A DNA stretch of 17,246 bases. It comes from Allomyces macrogynus ATCC 38327 (taxonomy: Eukaryota; Blastocladiomycota; Blastocladiomycetes; Blastocladiales; Blastocladiaceae). Location of the stretch: positions 440,203-457,448 of the forward strand of contig GG745354.1 in the NCBI GenBank assembly GCA_000151295.1. Reading direction: 5' to 3'. The notes under the pieces were generated by a model. The model did not search any database, was not told where the DNA came from, and saw nothing but the letters and a program-made list of their open reading frames with translations. The position numbers and the translations under genes were made by a program. This document shows, one piece after another, positions 8,846-17,246 of the stretch. Position 1 is the stretch's first letter; the number at the start of each line of letters is the position of its first letter.

Positions 8846-9870
8846 TCATGCGCGACGCGGCCTAGACCAGCGGCGCAGCAGCATTGTCGTGAGCACGGTC
8901 GCCCTCTTCGTCGCCGGTCCGACAATCGCCGCGCCAACAGCGGCCACAACCAGCGCGCCCACCGCGACGGGCGCAGCCATGCCAGGCGACTCGCGCTCGG
9001 CCGCCGAGGCGCGGCCGAAACGACAGCGGCGGCATCGTTCTGCACGAGCATTTTGGCAGGCGCGCGAACGACTGACGGCACCGTGACGCGCGGCAGCGGG
9101 ACAGGGACAAACTCGACCACGACGAGCGGGGACGCAGCGGCGCCAAATGTCTTGGTCGTCAGGTTGAACATGAACCCGGGCGTCGCACGCGGCACTGGGA
9201 GCGTCACGGTCACGGGCCGGGCGGGAACGGGCACGATCAGGTGCGCCGGGTGCACGGGGTGCGCCGGATGCACAGGGCGCAAGGGACGCGGCACGTGCGT
9301 GTGCGCGGGACGCGGCGTGATCCTCGTGGTGCCGCGGCGGCGGGTGCTGGTGCGGGTTGTTGCATGCGCGGCCGGCGAGTGCAGAGCGCGGTGGAGAAGG
9401 TCGCCAAGGTCAAGGCGGTACTGGTTGTCGTGCTGGTGGACAGCGTCGAGGTCGTTTCGCTGTCGAGCGTGGTTTCACTGGTCGTCGTCGTCGTCGACGT
9501 TGTCGTGGTGGTGTTCGCAACCGCAGGTTCCTCGCACACAAACCGGATCGGCCCAATCGTGAGCGCTGTCCGCTCATCAAAATTCGTAAAGGGAATCTGC
9601 GAGAGACAGGTGCTCCGAGCCAGTAACTGCTTGGAATCACAAATGTGCCGTCCACGCGCCGGAAGGATCCCATTGCCGGATTGTTGGCCTCCCGCAAATC
9701 CACCCTGCCCGAGTCGGGATCAGGCACTCGCTCAGCAACGGGGACATCCGAATCTGGACGAACGGCCAGATTGGGTCGGCAACTGCTGCTGACGGTTCGA
9801 GCAAAAACTCGATGGCGGTGTACCGTGACGCGTCAAAGCACCCAATCTCTTCGATCAACCCATACGAGCG
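8846..9870 (-). pseudogene. Broken surface-protein gene: ectodomain, Thr-rich stalk, membrane tail
   Basis: The minus strand carries protein-like segments in successive frames. In order they are an ectodomain (GCFDASRYTAIEFLLEPSAA, then IWPFVQIRMSPLLSECLIP at about 9865-9716; DSGRVDLREANNPAMGSFRR at about 9715-9640; SQIPFTNFDERTALTIGPIR and FVCEEP at about 9630-9526), a Thr/Ser-rich stalk (9525-9410), a His-Pro repeat and Pro/Val-rich part (about 9294-9050), and a hydrophobic tail (MAAPVAVGALVVAAVGAAIV) ending at the TGA at 8846-8848. The frame changes near 9715, 9632, between 9420 and 9294, and near 9013. Each change fits one missing base. I found no signal-peptide exon upstream and no introns that explain the shifts. 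It was probably a secreted or cell-wall membrane protein similar in plan, not in sequence, to the gene at 331-2035. The ectodomain family is unknown. It is either a pseudogene or a gene with sequencing deletions. Confidence 0.5.
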
Positions 9871-11228
9871 ATGCGTGCATGGCCGTGGCGGGCTGCGTCA
9901 TCGTGTTCGGCGTTGGAGTTGTCTACAATGAGGAAAGCCGTCGTCAGTTGCACCCGGGCGAATGTTTGGCAAGGCAGCTGGTCATGCTTCTAGTTCCGCC
10001 AGAGGGGAGACACGAACCGAGAAGAGGAAGAGCGGCCGCGCGCGCGCGAGCGTGGGACGGGTCGGTTTGGCGGAACAGAGCGTGAACTGTGGTGCAAAGC
10101 GGGGAGGGGGCCGCCGCCATTAATTGGTAGATCTGTCATTCTCAGCGTTGCGATTCGCGTGCAAAGGGACCAACCAGACTTTGTTCGAGATCAACAGCAT
10201 GCGAGAACGGCACAGCAGGACAACGGACGGCGCGAGCGCCCTGCGCGGCACAACACTCAGTTCGCGCGCATCATGTCGGGCGCCTTGTCTTCGCAGGGTA
10301 CAAATGCACGCGCGCTTGCGTGCGCAAATGTTCTCGCAATTCCAGCGCGTTCTTTCGGTATGTAGCCCTTTCATTCGAGCCAGTTTTTTTTATGTTCAGC
10401 ACGCGCGTGTGAGAGCAGGAATGGCGTGAAGAGAGGGTTTTGGTGAAAAACAGCGAGCCCACCGTTGTAAAGCCGTTCTTAGCCACGAACAACGCCGGCC
10501 ACATCAGGCTTTTTAACAATGTCGTCTCTCGTTGCATCTCTTCACCCGCCGTCGGATTGTTTGGCTGGAACAAAATTTCCTCTTCTTTACGCGACGCATT
10601 TCCTTCTGCACCCCCTCGACCTCACTTGGTCCCTCTGGTCGTTCGTGGTCCTGCGCAACGTCGCGCGTCCGCGTGCACGGTGTTCTCACGCCGCGTCGCC
10701 GGCGGTATGCCTGAAGCGCTGGTATTCGATCTGCTGGAGCAGCACGTCCGAGCAGCCGCGGACGCCGACGGGAGTTGAGCAGTCAGTCGTTGACGAGGGA
10801 GGGTGGGGGGGGGGGGGGGGAGGGGCACACACGTTGCTGTCACGTTTGTGGCCTGCACGACTTGCACAATGGCGGTGGCGCTCGTGTCATGAGCGTGTCA
10901 CGACCGACGTGCGCTTGGGCTCGCGAGCGAGAGGAGCCTGGGGGTGGACCGTGCATTGCCGGCCGCCAGTTTTCTGGTTTCACATCTTTAGCCAGGTGCG
11001 CCCATGGGCGATGGCGAGGTACAATCGGTGATCAGGAAAGGAAAAATTGAAAACCAACGACATCAAATGTTTTCAGAGGCATGCAGGGTGGAGAACACTG
11101 GACAGTTTGAAGGAAATATTGCGTCCAAGCCGAAAAACAGGATACAAAAGGCAGGAGGCACGACCACCCATGGACCAAGGACGGCGCCGGATCAGCGCAC
11201 GATCAGGCCGAAACCAGCTCTACGGTCG
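9871..11228. other. Intergenic spacer, no recognised gene; 16-G run
   Basis: Nothing I can support as a gene lies here. On the minus strand, a pyrimidine-rich stretch ending in TTTCCTCATTGTAG (about 9926-9939) looks like a 3' splice site upstream of the broken surface-protein gene, but no coding exon is visible before it. A run of sixteen G lies at 10805-10820. Frames such as 10519-11031 (+) cross that run and show no motif. Confidence 0.45.
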
Positions 11229-11251
11229 GTTCGGCGTTGACGCGAGACATC

Positions 11252-11520
11252 TCACAGACATCGTCGGTCCGCACAGCATGGCCGCGTGCAGCTTGGTCGT
11301 GGGCAGCGCCGCACAACGACCTCCACGCCAACAGCGGCCACAACCAGGGAACCTACCACAACGGGCGCCACCAAGCCAGACGAATCGCGCTTGGTCTTCG
11401 AGGGCGCGGCCGAGACACTCGTCTCGGTAGCCGAAACGGCGGCGGCGTCGTTCTGCACGAGCTTTGCGGGAGGATGTGACACCGGGCGCCGCGATATGAT
11501 GGGCGAGGTGACGCGACGCG
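11252..11520 (-). pseudogene. Duplicate of the membrane-tail end of the broken surface-protein gene
   Basis: The minus strand reads PPAKLVQNDAAAVSATETSV, then SAAPSKTKRDSSGLVAPVVV and GSLVVAAVG. It matches PAKMLVQNDAAAVVSAAP and MAAPVAVGALVVAAVGAAIV at about 9060-8900. A 20-base DNA stretch (CCAACAGCGGCCACAACCAG on the plus strand) is identical in both, near 8934 and 11329. After the hydrophobic segment the similarity continues (PTTKLHAAM against PATKRATVL) only after a one-base frame change, so this copy too is broken or mis-sequenced. It lies about 140 bp downstream of the stop of the shortened VAP gene, on the same strand. It could be a relic of the surface-protein family or a captured membrane anchor for that gene. 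I could not find splice sites that join them convincingly. Confidence 0.5.
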
Positions 11521-11661
11521 AGCGACGCACGCGTACCAATTGGCGCAACGAAAAGAGAAATGTACACGTCTACATACAGTGCCCAACACCACCTGACTCT
11601 GTATTGTCCCTCGAGATGCGTCCAGCTGTTGCGTCGGCCCTTGGTCAACAGCAAATCCGGT

Positions 11662-12385
11662 TCAGCTGCATTGGTCCTGTCCCGAGACGCGACTCGCCAC
11701 GCGTCGCCTGACCAGCTTTCCGACCGCTTCCGCAAATGCTGTTCCCCATCCCGCGCCGCTGGTGTCCATGGCGCTGTACGCTGAGCCCGAGGTCGCAGCG
11801 CGGACAGCAGTGGTTGAGGTGGTGGTGTCCGCGGTGGGGTCGTCTGGGTCGAGGAAGGCGCAGGACAACTTGTGATATTGCACTTGATCCTTGCGGTATT
11901 TTTCGACGGCTGGCCACTGGTCGTGCAGACGGCCTTGAGTGAGCCGCGCGCCCGATGAGCACGCAATGGAGACCCGTACCAAGTAGTCGAGTGGCAAGTC
12001 GAGCTCGACCGGCAACAGCTTGATACTCTGCACCAGGAACTTGTCTTTACACTCGTACCCGAGCGGCAAGTCGGTTTTCATCGATTGCAAGACGATTTCC
12101 AGGTTGATGGTCTCGTGCGGACCAATTGTGCCTGAGTTGGGGCGCACGCAGTACTGCATCGGCGCAGTCGTCTTGACCTTGAAAGCGACCGTCGCGTCAT
12201 CACGGCTTGTAATGGTCAACGTCGCCATGCACCCGTTTGTGAAGGGGCCTGCCCGCGGGAGGAGCGCGCGGTGAGCGTTGGTGCATGGCCGCGTTGGATC
12301 GGAGGAGGGCGAAACAAGCGCGCGTAGCGAGTGACTACGCACGTTGAAAGGACAGCTGGCTGGAGGGGTCAAGTTTGACGCTCAT
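11662..12385 (-). CDS. VAP/Scs2-like MSP-domain protein, shortened paralogue
   Basis: The gene model is complement(11662..11916, 11980..12248, 12343..12385), 188 residues. Intron 1 is 94 bp (donor GTGCGT, acceptor GGGCAG) and intron 2 is 63 bp (donor GTACGG, acceptor ACCAG). Exons 1 and 2 (43 and 269 nt) have exactly the lengths of the complete VAP gene at 15985-17177, and the proteins align throughout (MSVKLDPSSQLSFQ; FKVKTTAPMQYCVRPNSG; CKDKFLVQSIKLL). The MSP (major sperm protein) domain of VAPs sits at the ER surface and binds FFAT-motif peptides. Here Lys45 of the complete copy, in a conserved basic position of the binding face, is Met, and KLRC has become KLSC, so ligand binding may be weakened. 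The frame stops at 11662 after a short Ser/Thr linker. The coiled coil and tail anchor are absent. A patch just downstream (QQLDASRGTIQS in another frame, near 11640-11600) faintly resembles the start of the lost coiled coil. It may be a soluble protein or a decaying duplicate. Confidence 0.65.
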
Positions 12386-13073
12386 CGTTGGAGTTGATGG
12401 ACGCGTCGGGAGGCAGTGCAATGGATGGGTGGGTTGCACCAGCAGTCCCGGGACGCGGGTCAAAGGGTGGAGAGCGGCGAGCACGTCGGTGCGGTGCGGG
12501 TTGTTGGGCGGTCAGGCTGTGGGACTGTCGTAGGCGTTGTTGCGGACGTTGCTGTTGCGATGGGGATGTTGGCAGCATGGCGCGGACCGCAGAGTGTTGC
12601 CAGGTAGCCAAACAACCCAAGCAACCGCCTGTCTCCAAAGAAGGCGCACTGTGGCTCTCCGCAGCGAAAAACGACTGCAGTCATGTTGATAGGTGTCGGT
12701 GACCACTTCATTCTCTAGAAAAATGCCCATTCAACCGAAACACTAGCCTGGCGAGAGCGACAAGAGCACGCGCTCCGCCCATCCGAAACGAAGAAAAACC
12801 AAGCGACCAACACCATTCACGCCGCCTCCCATGATTGGCGACGCGACGCGACACGACACGATACGCGCGCGCCAACGTCGCAAAATATCAAAGAAAAGAC
12901 AATCCACTCGACCCGGGGCCTGGTTCGACCCCTCGAGAGACGCGGCCAACAACCGCGCCGCGCCTTGGTCAACGAAAAGACGAAACGAAAAGTCTTGGGC
13001 ACTGACGCTGCCCTACCCCCAACTCTTCCTTGCGACCGCACTCTTTCCTCCGGTCGCCTCCTCTTTCCTATCC
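12386..13073. other. Intergenic spacer containing repeat B copy 2
   Basis: No gene is supported. The left part should contain the promoter of the shortened VAP gene and the right edge the 3' UTR of hexokinase, since both genes are on the minus strand. Repeat B copy 2 occupies about 12670-12970. Confidence 0.5.
12670..12970. repeat. Dispersed repeat B, copy 2
   Basis: This is the partner of 6225-6555. In order it keeps TTCATTCTCT (about 12708), CACTAGCCTGGCGAG (about 12742), the GACGCGACGCG/CGCGCGCCAA block with CAAAGAAAAGACAA (12840-12902), and GGGCCTGG...CCCTCGAGAGACGCGG (12914-12947). A third, partial match to the GACGCG...CAACGAAAAGAGA block lies at about 11510-11560. Confidence 0.5.
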
Positions 13074-14513
13074 TTAGTGCTGCTTGTCGACCAGCGCGGC
13101 AATAAGCGCCGCGCCCGTACCCGACCCGTCGTGCGCCGTCTCGACCGAGACGAGCGCCGCCTTTTCCGGGCCCATCAGTTCGCGCAGCGCCGCGCGCAGC
13201 CGGTCCTGGAACCCGGGGTACTTGAGCCAGACCGACCCGTCGACGGCGACCACGACGGGTTTCGATTCCGGCACGCCCATCTTTTCGAGCAACGCGAAAA
13301 TCCCGACCGCCGAGAGTCGCGCGGCACGGGTCCCAATCTGCTGCACGAGGGACTTGACGAGCTGGCGGTCCGTGAGCGTCGTCGACGCCACGGCCAAGTG
13401 GTCGGCGAGCACCTGCCCGACGGCCGTGAGCGCCGGAGACGTATCGGCCTCGATCGTGCTCATGTAGGCCGTCTCGAACGCATACACGGTCTGCAGCAGC
13501 GTCGAGAGCTTGCCGCCAAACAGCGCGCCGGCCTCGACGAGATGCACGAGCGCGCGGCGCGTGATTTCGCCCAAGTACATGCCGGAGATCAGTTTTTCAA
13601 ACACCTGCTGCTTGCCGTTGTTCGACATGGCGTCGAGCTCGCGGTCGAACTGGGTCAGCGGCAGGACTTTGCCCTCGGAATCGAATGCGCCCCACTCGGT
13701 GTTGATCAGCATCGTGCCCGTCGGCGTCGGCGTGCCGCGGTACTTGGTTACCTGCGCGAGCTGCTCAATGTAGGCCGCGTTCGTGCCGGTGCCGAGAATA
13801 CAGCCCATGACGGTCGCGGGCGCCTTGTAGGCGTGCGCGACGAGCGTGCCGACCGTGTCGTTGACGAGGGCGACGACACGCACCTTGACGGCGCGGCGCG
13901 CGAGCGCCACTTGCAACAGGTCGACCACGTCTTGCCCAACCACGTCGGGGCAATCGAACCCCTTTGCCCAGTACATGAGCGCACCGCGCGCAACCGACTC
14001 TTGCTTGACCGGGAACGAGAACGTGAACCCCATGGTCAACTCGCCCGTCGCGGAACTCGCGGCGACCGCCGACAAGTCGTGCGTGTGCACAAACTGCTCG
14101 ACGGCGCCGGCAATGAAATCAAACAAGGCCGCGCCTGGGCCGACTTTGGCGGAATCCGGGATCGTAAACTTGTCGGCGACGACATCAAACTGTCCTTTGC
14201 CCTTGAGCGTGACCGCACAGACGCGGAAGTTGGTCCCGCCCAGGTCGAGCGCGAGGTAGACGCCCGTCTCGTGAGACGTCGGCATCGCGTACGCGTACGA
14301 CGGGATCATGCGGATCGGCGCGCCGTCGGCCGACAAACCACGGACAAACTCCGAGTACATGTGCGTCGCAATCAGCCGCATCTTGTCGCGCGGGATCTGG
14401 AAGGACGCCAGCACGTCCGAGTAGATCTTGTCGGCGTTGGTCGTCGGCAGCGCCGGTTGGGCCACGGCGGCCGCGGTCGCGGCGGCACCAGCGGCAGAGG
14501 AGGGGGATGCCAT
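13074..14513 (-). CDS. Hexokinase
   Basis: This is an intact single-exon gene of 479 residues, the usual length for a fungal hexokinase. It phosphorylates glucose or another hexose with ATP in the cytosol, the first step of glycolysis. Hallmarks in order are the phosphate-binding LDLGGTNFRV (89-98), the sugar-binding GFTFSFPVKQ (162-171), WAKGFD (182-187), LVNDTVGTL (216-224) with the catalytic Asp219, the second nucleotide/sugar segment ILGTGTNAAYIE (239-250), INTEWGAF (270-277), FEKLISGMYLGEITRR (305-320) and the adenosine-site DGSGTGAAL (462-470). The ATG at 14513 lies in a good eukaryotic context (CAACCATGG). An Ala-rich N-terminal leader of about 25 residues precedes the conserved part. 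It is not a clear targeting peptide. Every core motif is present, so it is very likely active. I cannot separate hexokinase from glucokinase or a regulatory isoform by eye. The gene is divergent from the VAP gene, with 1.47 kb between their starts. Confidence 0.95.
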   Translation of the reverse strand: MASPSSAAGAAATAAAVAQPALPTTNADKIYSDVLASFQIPRDKMRLIATHMYSEFVRGLSADGAPIRMIPSYAYAMPTSHETGVYLALDLGGTNFRVCAVTLKGKGQFDVVADKFTIPDSAKVGPGAALFDFIAGAVEQFVHTHDLSAVAASSATGELTMGFTFSFPVKQESVARGALMYWAKGFDCPDVVGQDVVDLLQVALARRAVKVRVVALVNDTVGTLVAHAYKAPATVMGCILGTGTNAAYIEQLAQVTKYRGTPTPTGTMLINTEWGAFDSEGKVLPLTQFDRELDAMSNNGKQQVFEKLISGMYLGEITRRALVHLVEAGALFGGKLSTLLQTVYAFETAYMSTIEADTSPALTAVGQVLADHLAVASTTLTDRQLVKSLVQQIGTRAARLSAVGIFALLEKMGVPESKPVVVAVDGSVWLKYPGFQDRLRAALRELMGPEKAALVSVETAHDGSGTGAALIAALVDKQH

Positions 14514-15984
14514 GGTTGGTTGTCGGTGGAGGTAGAGAGGTCGGGAGGGAACGGGTTATCGACGGTGCGATACGTGAATATCGGAGGGCTGGCGATGGAC
14601 GAGATCGGGCGCAGCGCGCGCGAGGAGGTTCGAGAGCGGGTCGGGAGAGAACGACGGCGGCGCGTCGTTTGGACTTGGAGAACGGGAGCGCGCGTGCGGT
14701 GTCGGGTCCTGGCGCGTACTTATGGTCGGTCGCGGCAAGCTGCTCGACGCGGCGGATCACACAGAAGGCGAGGCGTGGGCAACGTCGTGCAAGAAGGCCC
14801 CACGCGCGGAGAGAAACCCAAAGCGAGAGTGCGCGCATGGAGATGTTGCACCGAGAGGGAAATGGGCGAGAACATGGGTGACACGGCTGGTCAGTTTGGC
14901 GCAGATCAACCCAACGGCAACCTTGCCTGCACAGCTCGTCCTCGTTGACGCGGCGTGAGCTCATCCGGCGCGCGGACGCGCCGCGCCACAAGGGGAGCGC
15001 ACGTCCCGCTTCATGGAGAACGCGTGTCGGCGACGACGGTCGAGGACGAGGGCCATGCGACGCACATGTTGACGGTGGTTGCTCGGTGGCAGCGTGGGTG
15101 CTGGAAATTGCCGGCGGGGGGCGCGTCGCGGGCGCTGGCGTTTGGGCAGCGGATACGCGTGGTGAGCCTTGCGATTGCAGGCGAGTGCCGTTGATATGGG
15201 GCGTGATAGCGCGGTGCGGCGGGAGGGGTGGAGGGGTGGTGGGTGGAGGGGTGGCCGGTGGTTGCGGTGGTGGGCCGGTGGCCTGGTCGCTGGTGCAAAG
15301 CGGGTGCGCGAGGCAGCCTTTGGTGTCGAAGACTGGCACGCAACCACCCACGCAGAACTTGTTTTCAGCTTGGTTCGCCCCTCGTTTCTGGAAGGAACTG
15401 CGAGCTGCTTTCCATCTGCCCCAGGACGCGTCACGTCACGCGCTGCGCGATCCGCCCCGCAGCTGCATGCACGTGGCAACACCCGCCCCAAGGCACCCTC
15501 AAGCGCCCCAGGTCTGCCGGGCTGGCAAGCGACCGCTGAGCTTGGCGCCGCGCCTGCCGCCGGCCGCGTGTGCTCGGCATGCCACCCACCACCACTCCGC
15601 TCCATGCTGCTGCTGCCATCGCCAACGCCAGCGATTTTGTCGACGACGAGCTTGACGCTGCACTACCGGCCCACGCGCCCGCCAACCTGCCGCACTCGCC
15701 TGCGCGGCCCAAGACGACCCAACCCAGCTCCGCATCGCGGCGACGATCATCGCGTCGACTTTGGCATTGCATCGTCACCAACACCGGCACCCAAGTGAAG
15801 TACTGGCATTACCGGCGCCGCACTTGTCGAAACACCGCGCCACGGCCAGCTAGTCGACAACGGTCCACCATAACGCACCCGCGACTCTGCACCGCCCGAT
15901 CCGCGTCCCGGTCACCTGTCGCGGCGCACACGCATCCATCGCATTGCGCCGCCACCTCGTCAACGTACCCGGCAACAACCAACC
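14514..15984. other. Divergent intergenic region between hexokinase and VAP
   Basis: The two start codons face away from each other across 1,471 bp, so this region should contain both promoters and 5' UTRs. It is very GC-rich, with GGTGG/GGAGGGGTGG-type purine repeats at about 15215-15290. A small plus-strand frame from 15579 (MPPTTTPLHAAAAIANASDF, then VDDELDAALP) has a protein-like opening but soon turns low-complexity and overlaps the VAP start. I do not call it. I see no clear TATA box. Confidence 0.5.
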
Positions 15985-17177
15985 ATGAGCGTCGAACTCG
16001 AGCCCGCCGGCCAGCTGTCCTTCCAGCGTGCGTACTTCTCGCTCACGCACGCACGCATGACCGCGCTCGGGTCCCGACCCGATCCGACGCGCCCTGACCC
16101 TGTCCCTGACGCCCCCCGCCCCTTGCCCCTGGCTCAGGCCCCTTCACCAACGGGTGCACGGCGACGCTGACCATTACCAACCGCGAGGACGCGACCGTGG
16201 CCTTCAAGGTCAAGACGACCGCGCCCAAGCAGTACTGCGTGCGCCCCAACTCGGGCACTGTCGGGCCGCGTGAGGCCATTAAAGTGCAGGTCATTCTGCA
16301 GCCAACGACGGCCGACTTGCCGCTCGGATACAAGTGCAAAGACAAGTTTTTGGTGCAGAGTATCAAGCTGTTGCAGGCCGAGTTGGATTTGCCCCTCGCC
16401 GACTTGGTATGTCTCGTAATACCTACCGTCCAGCACGACGGACCAGAGCGTGCATGCTTACCCTGCGAACAACACCACTATCAGTGGCCCGCCGCCGAAA
16501 AGGACCGCAAGGACCAACTGCAGGAACACAAGCTGCGGTGCGTCTACCTCGACCCGATCACCGACTCAACGTCCGCCGCGACCTCTGCTCCCGCGCTCGC
16601 CGTCGATCATGACGTGCTCGACGCGTCCGGGAACGAGCCCAAGTCGGCGTCGGCGTCGGCCTACAACATGGACAGCGTCACCGACCCAGTCGTGCCCGCT
16701 GCCTCCCGCGGCGCGCCCGTTGCGCCCGCATCGGTGCCGATGCCGCCGTCGCCGTCCAAGAAGCTTGCCGACGCTGAACCGCTGCCGGCGTATAACCCGC
16801 CCATGCCAGCATCGGCACCGGCACCGGCCGTGGACCCGGTACATAGGCCCCCCCTCCCAGCCTCTCCGTTTTCGGAGTTCTGGTCACTGACTCTCCGGTA
16901 GCTCCAGCAGCAACTGCGCACCGCCGAATCGCGCATCCAGTCGCTCGAGCAACAAGTCGCGCAACTAACCAACCAGCTTGCCGCCAAGACCGCGCAACTG
17001 CAGCAGCACGAAGTGACGCTGCGGCAGCGGTCCACGGCGCCAACCAGTGGCGGCGGTGCCGCGGCGGCTGCGACGCAGGTGATCACCAAGACGATCGTGA
17101 ACCCCAACACCTACTCGCCGCAGCTCGTCATGATCATTGCGATTCTGTCGTTGCTTGTTGGGGCGATAGTGTTTTAA
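15985..17177 (+). CDS. VAP/Scs2 family ER membrane protein (MSP domain, coiled coil, tail anchor)
   Basis: This is a four-exon gene, join(15985..16027, 16138..16406, 16485..16838, 16902..17177), 313 residues. Donors are GTGCGT, GTATGT and GTACAT; acceptors are CTCAG, ATCAG and GGTAG; introns are 110, 78 and 63 bp. The MSP domain spans about residues 1-120 and contains the family signature FKVKTTAPKQYCVRPNSG (37-54), with Lys45 and the conserved Pro51, then KDKFLVQSIKLL (82-93) and HKLRCVYLDP after intron 2. A Ser/Ala/Pro-rich linker (about 125-222) leads to a coiled coil starting at 223 (LQQQLRTAESRIQSLEQQVA, then QLTNQLAAKTAQLQQHEVTL). A C-terminal membrane anchor of about 19 residues (PQLVMIIAILSLLVGAIVF) ends the protein. 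VAPs are tail-anchored in the ER and bind FFAT-motif proteins to form membrane contact sites and direct lipid transfer. Domain order and length fit the family well. The paralogue at 11662-12385 shares its first two exon lengths. Confidence 0.9.
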
Positions 17178-17246
17178 GGGAGACAACTGGGTGTTGTGGA
17201 TGTTTTTTTCTTTCTTTCTTTACCCCGTCCCGTTCCATTGCTTTGT
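17178..17246 (+). other. 3' flank of the VAP gene
   Basis: This is the start of the VAP 3' UTR or downstream spacer. It contains a T-rich run followed by (TTTC)-type repeats at about 17201-17221. No polyadenylation signal is evident before the window ends. Confidence 0.4.

Noticed and set aside
12742..12933. tRNA-type A-box-like (TAGCCTGGCGAG) and B-box-like (GGTTCGACCCC) matches in repeat B copy 2, suggesting a SINE
   Set aside because: The two boxes are about 175 bp apart, far more than in tRNA-derived elements, and the B-box-like match is lost in copy 1, so chance is the simpler explanation.
12831..14948. A 705-codon open frame on the plus strand
   Set aside because: It runs antisense through the hexokinase gene. 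Its product is Arg-rich and without motifs, while the opposite strand carries every hexokinase motif. Long antisense frames are common in GC-rich genes.

Overview
The window looks like nuclear DNA of a GC-rich, intron-containing eukaryote. An early-diverging fungus is the best guess (Blastocladiomycota or chytrid type, for example an Allomyces relative), but this is inferred and cannot be settled without a search. The reasons are short GT-AG introns (63-110 bp, donors such as GTACGT, GTGCGT, GTATGT), no bacterial operon structure, a fungal-type hexokinase and a VAP/Scs2-type ER protein, long non-coding spacers and abundant degenerate duplicates. I see no tRNA, rRNA, CRISPR array or intact transposon.

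Layout from left to right. A secreted or type I membrane glycoprotein gene (three exons, minus strand) occupies 331-2035. A long spacer (2036-4263) hides a decayed fragment of a pentatricopeptide/TPR-like gene near 2690-2860. The larger copy of that gene lies at 4264-5927 (minus); it carries a mitochondrial-type presequence but its reading frame is broken several times. After a repeat-bearing spacer comes an intact single-exon gene (6755-7579, minus) encoding two tandem copies of an unrecognised domain of about 72 residues. A second broken gene (8846-9870, minus) encoded a surface protein with a Thr-rich stalk and a C-terminal membrane segment. The membrane-segment end of that gene recurs at 11252-11520, just downstream of a shortened VAP paralogue (11662-12385, minus).

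The right third holds a complete hexokinase gene (13074-14513, minus) and a complete four-exon VAP gene (15985-17177, plus) in divergent orientation. The two VAP genes therefore flank hexokinase as an inverted pair with identical first and second exon lengths.

The genes do not form an obvious pathway: glycolytic sugar phosphorylation, ER membrane-contact tethering, a cell-surface glycoprotein and a probable organelle RNA-binding or scaffold protein sit side by side. The main theme is duplication followed by decay: a PPR-like pair, a VAP pair, a membrane-tail pair and two families of dispersed non-coding repeats. I found no convincing new defence or mobile system. The items most worth a second look are the unknown two-domain protein, the broken genes and the dispersed repeats.
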